A stretch of 64,000 nt of DNA from Cyclobacteriaceae bacterium. GTDB lineage: Bacteria; Bacteroidota; Bacteroidia; Cytophagales; Cyclobacteriaceae. The stretch's first letter is position 1. Each line of letters opens with the position of its first letter. Location of the stretch: assembly GCA_958296015.1 (NCBI GenBank), contig CATQIH010000013.1:1-64000 (forward strand), read 5' to 3'. The position numbers and the translations under genes were made by a program. Below the pieces are notes generated by a model. That model was not told the DNA's origin, searched no databases, and saw nothing but the letters and a program-made list of their open reading frames with translations. Shown here in pieces: positions 1 to 10,111 of this stretch.

Positions 1-97
1 GAGCTATTGCCCCGCTCGGGGCAGTCGTTCCGCACTGCTCCGGAGCTATTGCCCAACAGGTGGGCAGTCGTTGCGCACTACTCCGGAACTGTTGCCC
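1..97. repeat. Tandem ~42-43 bp hairpin-containing repeat (two copies plus the start of a third)
   Basis: GAGCTATTGCCC...GGGCAGTCGTTCCGCACTGCTCCG at 1-42, GAGCTATTGCCC...GGGCAGTCGTTGCGCACTACTCCG at 43-85, then GAACTGTTGCCC. Inner stems TGCCCC/GGGGCA and TGCCCA/TGGGCA. Confidence 0.7.
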
Positions 98-177
98 TGA
101 TTTTATAGAAGGATTTGCTTTAATTGTTGGTAGTTCTCTGCTAATTTTCGCATCTGTATCCAATAGCTTTTCAAACA

Positions 178-2553
178 TGCATCACCAGCGACACTTCTTC
201 TTATGCATCATCATTGCTTTCTGTGGTTTTCACCATCTGGCGGCGCAGGACAATATCACCCAGACGGTCAGAGGCAAAGTATATGACAGCGAAACGTACC
301 AGCCGCTGGCAGGCGCTTCAGTGGTAGTGAAAGATGCCCAGGATACCCTTAAAACCATTAGCACAGATGAAGACGGTAGCTTCAGAATAGAAGATGTTCC
401 AGTAGGTCGCTACGTTATCAGGGCAAGCTATGTGGGATACACGCCCTATGTAGCATCGGATGTGCTGGTGCAGGCAGGCAAAGAGACCGTGCTTGAGATG
501 GCACTCACAGAGAAGACGACCAATCTGAACGAAGTGGTGGTAGAAGAAGAAACACAAATATACCAAAGCCCATCAGCCCGGTCAGCAGCCGGACCTTCAC
601 CGTAGAAGAAACACGTCGCTATGCGGCTACTTTCTTTGATCCGGCGCGGCTCTCTACTTCGTTTCCCGGTGTGGTTGGCGTCAACGACCAGGGAAACCAC
701 ATCGCCGTGCGGGGCAACTCGCCCAACAGCCTGCTATGGCGTTGGAAGGCGTGGATATTGTCAACCCCAATCATCTGTCCAATGCCGGTACTTTCAGCGA
801 CCGCCGCGTACAGAACAGCGGGAGCCAGAGCATCCTGAGTATGCAGGTGCTGGATAACTCCACCTTCTGACCGGAGCCTTCCCGGCACGGTATGGCAATG
901 CTATCGGGGGCGTGTTTGATATGCGCCTGCGCAAAGGCAACAACCAACAAAGGGAATATACTGCACAACTGGGGCTGATCGGTTTGGAGTTTGCCGCAGA
1001 AGGGCCTTTCAAAGAGAGCACAGAAAATTCTTATCTGGTCAACTATCGCTATTCTACCGTAGGGCTGCTCACCAATGTGCTGGGCATAGACTTTGGCGGC
1101 GAGACGTATTACTTTTCAGGATCTGTCCTTCAACCTATCGTTCCCAACAGACAAGGCCGGTGATTTCACCCTATTTGGCGTTGGGGTACAGGAAGTAATG
1201 TGTTTCAAGCCCCCCGCGATTCGTCCACGTGGGAAGAATCCAAAGACCGCTACGATATCACCTTCACCAACGATATGGGTGCCCTGGGCCTGACGCATAC
1301 CTTACCGCTGGGCAAGTCGCTGCTAAAGACCACTGGCCACCCTCAGCCCTCAGCAGCACCCGCCTGGGTGACAGGCTTGGGGGAAAACTACGATACCACG
1401 CGCGTAGAGACCGATGATTACCTGGAAATGCGCGTGTCGGCCACTTCGTCGTTTACGCGCAAGCTCAGCGGAGGCAACAGCCTGGGAGTCGGGCTGTTTT
1501 TTGACCACCTCTTTATCAGCTCAACAGCCAGGACAAAAGCCTGCCAGGTGCCGGACAACTCATAGAGGGAGAAGGCGGTGGCGTACTCTGGCAGCCTTAT
1601 GTGAGCGGGCGATACAACATCAGCAGGCAACTGGAACTCAATGCCGGGTTGCATTATACATATCTTTACACTCAATGGCAGCCAGTCGCTGGAGCCGCGT
1701 GTCTCTTTGCAATGGAGCATCAGCCGGAGCAGTCGCTGGCATTGGCCTACGGGCTGCACAGCCAGCTACAACTGCCTGGTGTGTATTTCTATGCAGCCAC
1801 TTTACCCGATGGTAGTGTCATCAATCCTAACAAAGGACCTAGGACTTACCAAAGCCCATCATTATGTATTGAGCTACAACCACCTGTTAGGGAGCAGTGC
1901 GAAGGTAAAGCTGGAGACGTATTACCAAAGCCTGTTCAACGTGCCCATATCTACCAATCCGGCTAGCACCTTCTCTGCCCTCAACCTGTTTGAAGGGCTT
2001 TGTGCGCGAACCGCTCGTCAACAAAGGCACCGGCAAAAACTATGGCGCAGAGCTTACCCTGGAGAAAAGCCTGACTGATAGCTATTATATGTTGTTCAGC
2101 AGCTCGCTATATAGCTCTAAATACACGGCAGCAGAAGCATACAGCGCAATACCCGCTACAATGGCAACTACGTCTTGAGCCTGACGGCGGGCAAAGAGTT
2201 TCCCTGGAACAAAAAGGAGAAGAAGCGGGTCATCGCATCAACCTGCGAGGTGTATATATGGGTGGGGTCGCACCACGCCTATTAATGTCAATGCGTCGGA
2301 ACAAACGCAGACCACAGTTTTTGTAGCATCCGAAGCATTCTCAGAGCAGCTACCTGCCTATTTCAAGTTTGATCTGCGGCTCAGTCTGCGAAAAAACAAG
2401 GCCCGCTACAACAGCGTACTTTCACTGGACCTGCAAAATGCTTTCAACCAAAAAAACGTCGCCTTCCAGTATTATGATGCCGTACAGGGCAAAGTCATCA
2501 CCAAATACCAGCTAGGGTTGATTCCTGTATTGACGTACAGAGTGGAGTTTTGA
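178..2553 (+). pseudogene. TonB-dependent receptor with N-terminal carboxypeptidase-regulatory-like domain, disrupted by many frameshifts
   Basis: Intact N-terminus (signal peptide, VRGKVYDSETYQPLAGASVVVKD). Homologous-looking peptides then continue in shifting frames (ARLSTSFPGVVGVNDQGNHIAVRGNSPNS; LEGVDIVNPNHLSNAGTFSDRR; LTGAFPARYGNAIGGVFDMRLRKGN; DMGALGLTHTLPLGKSL), ending TYRVEF*. Confidence 0.85.
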
Positions 2554-2585
2554 AAGTAACAGGCGCAAGCTATTGTTTAAGCATA

Positions 2586-3005
2586 CTATCTTCTTACTGA
2601 ATGAATCACTTTTTCTATCTCTGAAAGCTCCCCATCTGAAACATATTTGTGGATGGTCAACACTTCCGTTAGATCAAATTCACGGCAAAGAAACTTCATA
2701 TCAAACTCTGCTTCATCTGCTTTCATAAAATTGAGGTTTTGGCAATGCTGTACAAATGCATAGGCTTTTAACTCTAATAAGCTTTGAGGAGAGGCAATCT
2801 GCTTGCCTTTTTCTTTGTGGTAAATCTCCCTAAAGAACTTATTGCCATTGGCATTCAGGTAATCGATGTTCTTAAAATTGTCTCTCAGAAAAGGTTCTCT
2901 GCTAGATTTATCGTAAACAAGGTAATCGCTGTCCTGGGTATTTCTTGAACTGCCCAACGCTACCAAAGCACGGCCGCCCACAAGTATCTGATCTTCATAT
3001 TTCAT
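2586..3005 (-). CDS. Hypothetical protein, possibly nucleotidyltransferase-like fold
   Basis: 139-aa ORF; GGRALVALGSSRNTQDSDYLVYD resembles the start of nucleotidyltransferase-like proteins. Confidence 0.5.
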   Translation of the reverse strand: MKYEDQILVGGRALVALGSSRNTQDSDYLVYDKSSREPFLRDNFKNIDYLNANGNKFFREIYHKEKGKQIASPQSLLELKAYAFVQHCQNLNFMKADEAEFDMKFLCREFDLTEVLTIHKYVSDGELSEIEKVIHSVRR

Positions 3006-3211
3006 AGAACCAATTTAAGGGTTTGATAGAAATGTATGTGTTAAAGATATAAGTATAATATAACAAAATCCGGCATGTTTATCAACAAAGTTTCACACTA
3101 AAATGGCGGGTTGGAATCCATGAATAAGGATAAGAATGTTAAGGAATTACAGCTTATTATTAATAATTTTGGAAGGTTCAAACAGAATCCCCCAATAGCT
3201 AAGCAATCAAT

Positions 3212-4006
3212 ATGAAGCAGTACCACGATCTACTCAAAGACATTCTGGAACATGGTGTGAGAAAAGAAGACCGGACCGGCACCGGCACGTTGTCTGTATT
3301 TGGGCGACAACTCCGGTTTGATCTTTCGGAAGGCTTTCCGCTGGTCACTACCAAAAGGCTGCACCTCAAATCTATCATTCACGAGCTGCTTTGGTTTTTG
3401 AGTGGAGCAACCAATATTGCTTACCTCAAAGAAAATGGCGTCAGCATCTGGGATGAATGGGCCGATGAGCATGGCGAACTCGGACCGGTATACGGGCACC
3501 AGTGGCGAAGCTGGACCGATAGGGAGGGCAACACTATTGACCAGATAAGAGATGTAGTAGACCAGATCAAGCGTACACCCGATTCCCGCAGGCTGATCGT
3601 GAGTGCCTGGAATGTAGGAGATATTCCAAAAATGGCCCTACCGCCCTGCCACGCATTCTTTCAGTTTTACGTAGCCAATGGCAAGTTATCTTGCCAACTG
3701 TATCAAAGGTCGTGTGATACCTTTTTGGGCCTTCCGTTCAACATCGCTTCGTATGCTTTGTTGGTACATATGATAGCGCAGCAATGCGACCTGGAAGCAG
3801 GCGACTTTGTGTGGACAGGGGGCGATGTGCACCTTTACCTTAACCATATCGAACAGGCAAACCTACAGCTATCAAGGGCAACCTATGCATTGCCCACCCT
3901 GAAAATCCACAGAAAGCCCGATTCTGTTTTTGATTACCAGTTTGATGACTTTGAGATAGTCAACTACCAGTACCACCCGGGTATCAAGGCCCCGATAGCG
4001 GTGTAA
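3212..4006 (+). CDS. thyA: Thymidylate synthase
   Basis: 264 aa, [55 protein letters not shown]; ends with typical APIAV. Confidence 0.98.
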   Translation: MKQYHDLLKDILEHGVRKEDRTGTGTLSVFGRQLRFDLSEGFPLVTTKRLHLKSIIHELLWFLSGATNIAYLKENGVSIWDEWADEHGELGPVYGHQWRSWTDREGNTIDQIRDVVDQIKRTPDSRRLIVSAWNVGDIPKMALPPCHAFFQFYVANGKLSCQLYQRSCDTFLGLPFNIASYALLVHMIAQQCDLEAGDFVWTGGDVHLYLNHIEQANLQLSRATYALPTLKIHRKPDSVFDYQFDDFEIVNYQYHPGIKAPIAV

Positions 4007-4409
4007 CAATTTATCGTACGTTGCTTGCCGTGATAGGCATGGATAACTTTTTTCATCAGGAAATATGCGCAAACTACATTTAAGGTATCTTTTTATACAT
4101 TTCTGGAAGGAATGATGCAGTGTAGGTAAGTAAGGGTTTTGCAAATTTATGGAGGATGCTTTAACTTCTGTTGATTCCTGTTGTACTTCAAAACATCAAA
4201 AACAGAGGTTAAGGCTGATGCGCCCTGTTGGTTATATACAAAGCACATGGCATAAAATACGTCCAATCGTCATTCTCTTAATGATTCATCGTTTCATTAC
4301 ACCCATGATATAAGCAGTCTATTCAGCCAATCGTTGAGCACATCAGGCTACAAGTTTGATACAGGTAGTACAATTATAAAAGATTGTACCACACTGTTTA
4401 TCATTCGTT

Positions 4410-5063
4410 ATGCGCTGTATCGCCACAAAGTATTTGTATGTTTTCATCTTGCTCCTATCTTCTTTCGCTGCCAAAGCTGCCAACGATGATGGCCTTTGGT
4501 GCAACGGACGTATTGAACTGGACAATGGAGAGTTGCTGGAAGGAGAAATTAATTATGACCTGAAATTTGAGGTTATTCAAATCAGAACCAATGGTATGCT
4601 CAGGGCATTCACCGCAGAGAATGTAGTTCATTTCTCGTTGTTTGATCCTGTCAAATACCGCCAGCGCGATTATGTTTCTCTAGAATACGAAGTTAGCGAG
4701 GCGTACAAGAGAAAGACTTTCTTTGAGGTGGTGGCCGACGGAAATCTCACCGTACTACGCAAAAGCCGTTATGTGCGACGCCCCCGCATTACAGAAGATA
4801 ACAGAGCACCGCATATCTATCTGAACAATGTTTGCAGGCATAGCTATTTTGTGGTGAAAGACCAGAAGTGGACAGAGATCGACAATTTCAAAACCACGGT
4901 GCTATCCTGGATGGATGATTTTGAACAGGAGATTGATCAGTACATCAGCCAACACAGGCTCAAGCTGAAGAACCTGACAGATAGAATGCGTGTTGTAAGC
5001 GTCTACAACCAATTGAGCGACAGCAGAAAGCTGGTCAACCAGCAGGCAGAGCTGCGCCATTGA
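4410..5063 (+). CDS. Hypothetical secreted protein
   Basis: 217-aa ORF with N-terminal signal peptide; no family recognised. Confidence 0.6.
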   Translation: MRCIATKYLYVFILLLSSFAAKAANDDGLWCNGRIELDNGELLEGEINYDLKFEVIQIRTNGMLRAFTAENVVHFSLFDPVKYRQRDYVSLEYEVSEAYKRKTFFEVVADGNLTVLRKSRYVRRPRITEDNRAPHIYLNNVCRHSYFVVKDQKWTEIDNFKTTVLSWMDDFEQEIDQYISQHRLKLKNLTDRMRVVSVYNQLSDSRKLVNQQAELRH

Positions 5064-5089
5064 TCGCTTATGATGAAGGAGCAACGAGC

Positions 5090-5902
5090 CTACAGCTTGA
5101 AAACTCTGACGGTATGATCATCGCCGAAGCTATCTTCCCACTGCGGCTCTGTATCAAATATGCCGTACAAAGCCGCACCCGAGCCGCTCATGCTGGCATA
5201 TGCTGCGCCCAGATCATATAACTTGTCTTTGAGACTGCTCAATGCCGGGTGCTTTTGCAATACGGATACTTCAAAATCATTTTTCACCACATCTTTCCAT
5301 TGCGCTACAGGCGTATGTTCCAGTACGTTTTTCAGGTCAGTTTCAGGCTTTTCGGGTGTGATACCCGCGTAGGCATCAACCGTTGAAACGTGTATAGGAG
5401 GAACCACAAGCAATAAGTGCTTACCGGACAAATCCAGGGTGATATTTTCAAACTCATTGCCTCTGCCATAGGCCATCATCGGCTTGTTTTGAATAAAAAA
5501 TGCACAATCGCTGCCCAGTTGTGCTGCATAGTCTTCCAGCAGGCTATCGTCCAGGAAAAGCTCAAACAGCACGTTGAGGCTCTTGAGCACAAAAGCACCA
5601 TCCGCAGAGCCGCCCCCCAGTCCGGCACCCATCGGAATCAGCTTGTGCAGGTACATGCTCACTTCCTGCAACCCAAAATCTTTCTTCAGCAGCTTGAATG
5701 CTTTCACACACAAATTCTGCTCCGGCCGGCCAGAAATGGGGATGCCGGAAGAAGTGAAAGCATATTTACCACTTTTGATCACTTCCAGCACATCGCAGAA
5801 AGGCACCGGCACAAAGCAGGATTCCAGATCGTGGTACCCGTCCTTACGCTTCCGGGCCACATGCAGCCCTATGTTGATCTTGGCATTTGGAAAACTAACC
5901 AT
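5090..5902 (-). CDS. ispE: 4-diphosphocytidyl-2-C-methyl-D-erythritol kinase
   Basis: PNAKINIGLHVARKRKDGYHDLES, PMGAGLGGGSADGA, SMSGSGAALYGIF GHMP kinase motifs. Confidence 0.96.
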   Translation of the reverse strand: MVSFPNAKINIGLHVARKRKDGYHDLESCFVPVPFCDVLEVIKSGKYAFTSSGIPISGRPEQNLCVKAFKLLKKDFGLQEVSMYLHKLIPMGAGLGGGSADGAFVLKSLNVLFELFLDDSLLEDYAAQLGSDCAFFIQNKPMMAYGRGNEFENITLDLSGKHLLLVVPPIHVSTVDAYAGITPEKPETDLKNVLEHTPVAQWKDVVKNDFEVSVLQKHPALSSLKDKLYDLGAAYASMSGSGAALYGIFDTEPQWEDSFGDDHTVRVFKL

Positions 5903-5940
5903 AAAACGGCATTTAAAAGGAAACCAGAATCAGGGAAACC

Positions 5941-5980
5941 GAAGACCGAAGTTAAGAGTTATCTTCTAACTTCGGTCTTC
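5941..5980. repeat. Perfect 14-bp inverted repeat
   Basis: GAAGACCGAAGTTA (5941-5954) and its reverse complement TAACTTCGGTCTTC (5967-5980), in the ispE/fabI intergenic region. Confidence 0.75.
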
Positions 5981-6001
5981 TGACTCCGGTCTCCCAACTT
6001 C

Positions 6002-6814
6002 TCACTTACTCAGGCTTTCTATAATTTCTTCTGTGATGCCGGAGGAGGAGAAACCGCCATCGTGCATCAGGTTCTGCATAGTGACCATACGGGTGAAGTC
6101 CGAGAACATGGCTACGATGTAGTTGGCACAATCTTCGGCAGAAGCATTGCCAAGCGGCGACATCTTGTTGGAATAATCGTAAAAGACATCGAAGCCGGAA
6201 ATACCGGTGCCTGCCGTAGTTTTGGTAGGCGACTGCGAAATGGTGTTGACACGAACCTTTTTGGATTTGGCAAAGCGATACCCGTAGCTGCGGGCAATGG
6301 ACTCCAACACAGATTTTGCCTGTGCCATATCGCTGTAGTCAGGAAAATTCCGCTGGGCTGCAATGTAAGTCAGGGCCAGAATAGAACCCCACTCGTTCAT
6401 GATGTCCATTTTTTCGGCTACCTGCATAATCTTATGGAAAGACAAGCCGGAAATATCGAGCGTCTTTTGAAACCAGTCGTAGTTGAGGTTGCCATAAGTC
6501 CTTTGCTTACGCACATTGGGACTCATACCAATGGAATGCAGGATAAAATCAATCTTGCCGCCCAGCGCATCGGTAGATGCTGTGTACAGTTTTTCTATGT
6601 CTTCCAGCGAAGTAGCATCTGCGGGAATCACTTTGGCATCACATTGTGCGGCAAGGTCGTTGATCTTGCCCATGCGCATGGCAATTGGAGCGTTGGTCAG
6701 GGTGAAGGTAGCCCCTTCTTCTTTGGCTTTGAGTGCCACTTTCCATGCAATAGAATTTTCATCCAGTGCGCCAAAGATGATACCTCTTTTTCCAGCTAAT
6801 AATTGATAGGCCAT
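6002..6814 (-). CDS. fabI: Enoyl-[acyl-carrier-protein] reductase [NADH]
   Basis: LAGKRGIIFGALDENSIAWKVA, ILHSIGMSP, YGYRFAKSKKVRVNTISQSPTKT. Confidence 0.96.
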   Translation of the reverse strand: MAYQLLAGKRGIIFGALDENSIAWKVALKAKEEGATFTLTNAPIAMRMGKINDLAAQCDAKVIPADATSLEDIEKLYTASTDALGGKIDFILHSIGMSPNVRKQRTYGNLNYDWFQKTLDISGLSFHKIMQVAEKMDIMNEWGSILALTYIAAQRNFPDYSDMAQAKSVLESIARSYGYRFAKSKKVRVNTISQSPTKTTAGTGISGFDVFYDYSNKMSPLGNASAEDCANYIVAMFSDFTRMVTMQNLMHDGGFSSSGITEEIIESLSK

Positions 6815-7080
6815 TGATGTACAGTTAGGTTAAATCAAAAGTTCAGTAATGATAGCAAAGGTAAACACAATTGACAAATTACGCCTACCTTCTGTGTGCT
6901 ATCCTTCGAAGCTGCAAGCGAAATACCAGCTTTTTTGTACGATAACGAACACGCTACTGTACGATGGCGAACATTTCTGGTGTAGGTAGCTGCTCAAATA
7001 GCCTGAAAAAGCCCTATTTACCCTGTGGCATACTCATTGAAAAGGCTATAGCATTGTTCCACCAATTAAACCAAACAGCC

Positions 7081-7848
7081 ATGACACGATTTTCAATACT
7101 GATGATACTCACCACGCTTGTAACAGCACCTGCTTTTGCACAAAAAACGGTTGAAGCGCAGGAAATCATCGACCAGATCAACCAGGGAAAAGCCGTGTAC
7201 TACGAAAAGGTAACGGTTCGCGGTACATTGGACCTGACAGACCTAGACAACAAAGAAAAATCCGGCAGCAACTGGGGCTTTTTCTCCAGCAACGATACCT
7301 ATGAAAGCGAGGTAGAGCAGCCCATCACGTTCATCCACTGTGTATTTCAGGATGATGTACTGGCCTATCACCACAACGACCGTAGTGACGATACATTTGT
7401 GGCAAATTTTGCAGGGAATGCGATTTTCCAGGACTGTGTATTTGAGCAGGCCAGCGAGTTCAAGTATTCCGAATTTTCGGAAGAGGCTGTCTTTCAAAGC
7501 TGCGTTTTTCAGGAAGATGCCAACTTTAAGTATGCAGAGTTTGCAGAAGCACCCAATTTCGGGCAAGTGGTGTTTGAAAGTGACGCTAACTTCAAATATG
7601 CGGAGTTTCCGGAAAACACCAATTTTGCAGAAGCTATCTTCAAGAGCGAAGCTAACTTTAAGTATGCTGATTTTCCCGGCGGAGCTGTGTTTGAAAATAC
7701 GATCTTCGTTGGGTTGGCCAACTTCAAATATTCTAAATTCTCCACGCCACTCAATATGAATAACGTAGCATTCAATGGCAGCGAAGACTTTAAGTACACA
7801 GAAGTAGATGGGGAAGACTTCACCGGCTATTTGCTTCATCGAAAATAA
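7081..7848 (+). CDS. Secreted pentapeptide-repeat-like beta-helix protein with 22-aa repeats
   Basis: Signal peptide MTRFSILMILTTLVTAPAFA; repeated (N/E/D)FKY(A/S)(E/D)F....F....F at an exact 66-nt period from about 7456. Confidence 0.8.
   Translation: MTRFSILMILTTLVTAPAFAQKTVEAQEIIDQINQGKAVYYEKVTVRGTLDLTDLDNKEKSGSNWGFFSSNDTYESEVEQPITFIHCVFQDDVLAYHHNDRSDDTFVANFAGNAIFQDCVFEQASEFKYSEFSEEAVFQSCVFQEDANFKYAEFAEAPNFGQVVFESDANFKYAEFPENTNFAEAIFKSEANFKYADFPGGAVFENTIFVGLANFKYSKFSTPLNMNNVAFNGSEDFKYTEVDGEDFTGYLLHRK
7456..7806 (+). repeat. 66-nt in-frame tandem repeat (about 6 units)
   Basis: FKY motif codons begin at 7456, 7522, 7588, 7654, 7720 and 7786, an exact 66-nt spacing. Confidence 0.85.
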
Positions 7849-7955
7849 ATAGCCCTTGGTTCTGGAATCCATCTCATGGCCGTAAAACGTAATTGATACA
7901 AACTATCCTTGCAGAGATGTTGTTGATAGTGTGTAACAAAAAAATTCAACAAGTG

Positions 7956-8537
7956 ATGAGTAAACTTATTTTATTACTAGGATTGATGGCAGCCGCCTGT
8001 TCCAATGAAAAGGGAACTGCTCAGCAAAGTCCAAATCAGGAAAACCAACAATATATAGGAACCATGAACCCGGACAAACCATACGAAGTACAGCTGACCA
8101 GTCAGGAGTGGAAGGAGCGTCTGACCCCCGAACAGTACGATGTGCTGCGCGAAAAAGGTACGGAGCGTGCCTTTAGTGGTAAGCTTAATGATAATAAGAA
8201 GAAAGGTGTCTACTATTCGGCAGCTACCGGACAGCCACTTTTTTCTTCCGAAACCAAATTTGATTCCGGTACCGGCTGGCCTAGCTTTTACGAGCCATTG
8301 GACAAAAAAGCGGTAGTGTTGGAAGAAGACAATACATACGGCATGTCACGGCTCGAAGTGCTGGATAGCAGTAGCGGGTCGCATCTTGGCCACGTTTTTC
8401 CCGATGGTCCTAAACCCACAGGGTTACGCTATTGCCTCAACTCGGCATCCTTGGTCTTTGTGCCCGAAGGACAAGAAGCACCCCAACTGGTGAAAGATTA
8501 TCTGACTAAACATCCGGACGAAAAGCCACAGATATGA
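7956..8537 (+). CDS. msrB: Peptide-methionine (R)-S-oxide reductase, lipoprotein
   Basis: [39 protein letters not shown]; lipobox-like LMAAAC near the N-terminus. Confidence 0.92.
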   Translation: MSKLILLLGLMAAACSNEKGTAQQSPNQENQQYIGTMNPDKPYEVQLTSQEWKERLTPEQYDVLREKGTERAFSGKLNDNKKKGVYYSAATGQPLFSSETKFDSGTGWPSFYEPLDKKAVVLEEDNTYGMSRLEVLDSSSGSHLGHVFPDGPKPTGLRYCLNSASLVFVPEGQEAPQLVKDYLTKHPDEKPQI

Positions 8538-8564
8538 TGTAGGAAGGGTTATCAAACATTTATG

Positions 8565-8596
8565 AAGCCTGCTGGTATTACTGGCAGGCTTTTATC
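8565..8596 (+). terminator. Intrinsic terminator after msrB (possibly bidirectional)
   Basis: AAGCCTGC tggtattactg GCAGGCTT followed by a T-rich tract, between convergent msrB and yaaA. Confidence 0.75.
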
Positions 8597-9365
8597 TTAT
8601 GTAGACCCACTCATTACCGTTTGAATGCTGATTACTGTAGCTGTAACCACCTTCTGCAAATGCTTTGAGTGCTTCCGGCTGGTCTATGCGGTGCCTGATG
8701 ATGTGATTGGCCATCATGCCCCTGGCGCGTTTAATATAGATGGCGACTACTCTGTAAGTATCTCCTTTCTGCTCTTTAAAAACAGGCGTGATGATGCCGG
8801 CCTGTATATTTTTAGGCTGCAACGCTTTGCAATACTCATTGGAAGCCAGGTTGATGACTACTTTCCGATCCTGCAATGCCAGCAACTGATTTAGGGTATC
8901 TGTAAGTTGGCTGTTCCAGAAGTTGTACAAACTTTTCCCTGCCGGATTGGTCAGCTTTGTCTTCATTTCCAGCCGGTAAGGCTGTATAAGGTCCAGCGGC
9001 CTGAGCAGGCCATAAAGTCCCGATAAAATACAAAAATGTTGCTGCGCAAAATCAAAATCTGCTTTGGTATAGTTATCTGTATCCATATCGGTGTACACAT
9101 CACCTTTGAAAGCCAGCAGGGCCGGGCGGGCATTTTTGGCACTGAAAGGAATGGAAAAATCCTGAAAGCGGTTGTAGTTGCATGTAGCAATAGTTTCGCT
9201 TACCTGCATCAGCCGACTGATATCATCAATGGATTTTTTTCGGAGTATATCAACAAGTATCGCGGAGCTTTCCAGCAGTAAAGGTTGCGTATGTGTATCT
9301 TTTACGACTGTTGGAAAATTACTGGCGAAATCCTGCGTTTTAGATGGCGACAGAAGTGTAAGCAT
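8592..9365 (-). CDS. yaaA: YaaA family peroxide stress protein
   Basis: MLTLLSPSKTQDF, FSAKNARPALLAFKGDVYTDMD, LSGLYGLLRPLDLIQPYRLEMKTKL, VINLASNEY. Confidence 0.95.
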   Translation of the reverse strand: MLTLLSPSKTQDFASNFPTVVKDTHTQPLLLESSAILVDILRKKSIDDISRLMQVSETIATCNYNRFQDFSIPFSAKNARPALLAFKGDVYTDMDTDNYTKADFDFAQQHFCILSGLYGLLRPLDLIQPYRLEMKTKLTNPAGKSLYNFWNSQLTDTLNQLLALQDRKVVINLASNEYCKALQPKNIQAGIITPVFKEQKGDTYRVVAIYIKRARGMMANHIIRHRIDQPEALKAFAEGGYSYSNQHSNGNEWVYIR

Positions 9366-9376
9366 ATTGTATATTT

Positions 9377-9946
9377 TTGTGGCGGGCAAAAATAGACAGG
9401 AGTCCAGCGTTTAACAAACATATTTTTTTATCCTTGAACATCAAACGAAGGCTTTTCAGAATCAGGCTAGTACGAAAGCTGGCAAAGTTACTCCGGCAGG
9501 GCACGTCGCCTCACAAGATGGCGTTAAGTATCACGATGGGATTCCTCCTGGGCATTATTCCTGCTTTCGGTTTTGTGGCTCCTATGTGTGCTGCGCTGGC
9601 TGTGTGGCTTCGGCTCAATGTACCTTTGGCATTAACGGTGCTTTATCTGGTATTTCCTTTGCACATCGCCCTGTTTTTTCCTTTCCTTGAAATGGGTGAA
9701 GTTGTTTTTAATCTTCCTGAACTTCCCTTTTCACCTACTATGCTCACGCAAATGATCAAAACCGACTGGTGGGATACCCTACAAATGATGGGCATCAACA
9801 ACCTGGCTGCCATCGCCGTATGGCTGATCGTTTCTATTCCAACCAGCTTTGTGCTGTACGGTATTCTGCTGCTGCTGCTAAAAAGGTTTAAAAAGGCGGG
9901 AAGAAGGAAGGCAGAAAACCGGAGTCCGGAGCCTTCTGATGTCTAA
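9377..9946 (+). CDS. DUF2062 domain-containing membrane protein
   Basis: GTSPHKMALSITMGFLLGIIPAFGF followed by hydrophobic segments, typical of DUF2062. Confidence 0.8.
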   Translation: MWRAKIDRSPAFNKHIFLSLNIKRRLFRIRLVRKLAKLLRQGTSPHKMALSITMGFLLGIIPAFGFVAPMCAALAVWLRLNVPLALTVLYLVFPLHIALFFPFLEMGEVVFNLPELPFSPTMLTQMIKTDWWDTLQMMGINNLAAIAVWLIVSIPTSFVLYGILLLLLKRFKKAGRRKAENRSPEPSDV

Positions 9947-10111
9947 ATCCATGTCCTATGTCGCCGCGGAACGGACTTACAAGGCAATTAAATACCTTGG
10001 CCTGTGAGACACAAGGTCACGGAGTTGGGCGGGTAAATATAAAATATATATACTCTAAACGGCAGCACAGCCTTCGGATCCGGTCTTCCGTTCCACCGGG
10101 GAGCCAGACTT

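Noticed and set aside
1-97. Integron attC-like sites
   Set aside because: The hairpins are palindromic, but no clear RYYYAAC/GTTRRRY core pair, integrase or cassette structure is visible.
6062-6799. 245-aa plus-strand ORF
   Set aside because: Fully antisense to fabI, which is unambiguous on the other strand.
7243-7872. 209-aa minus-strand ORF with internal repeats
   Set aside because: Its repeats are just the complement of the 66-nt repeats in the plus-strand gene.
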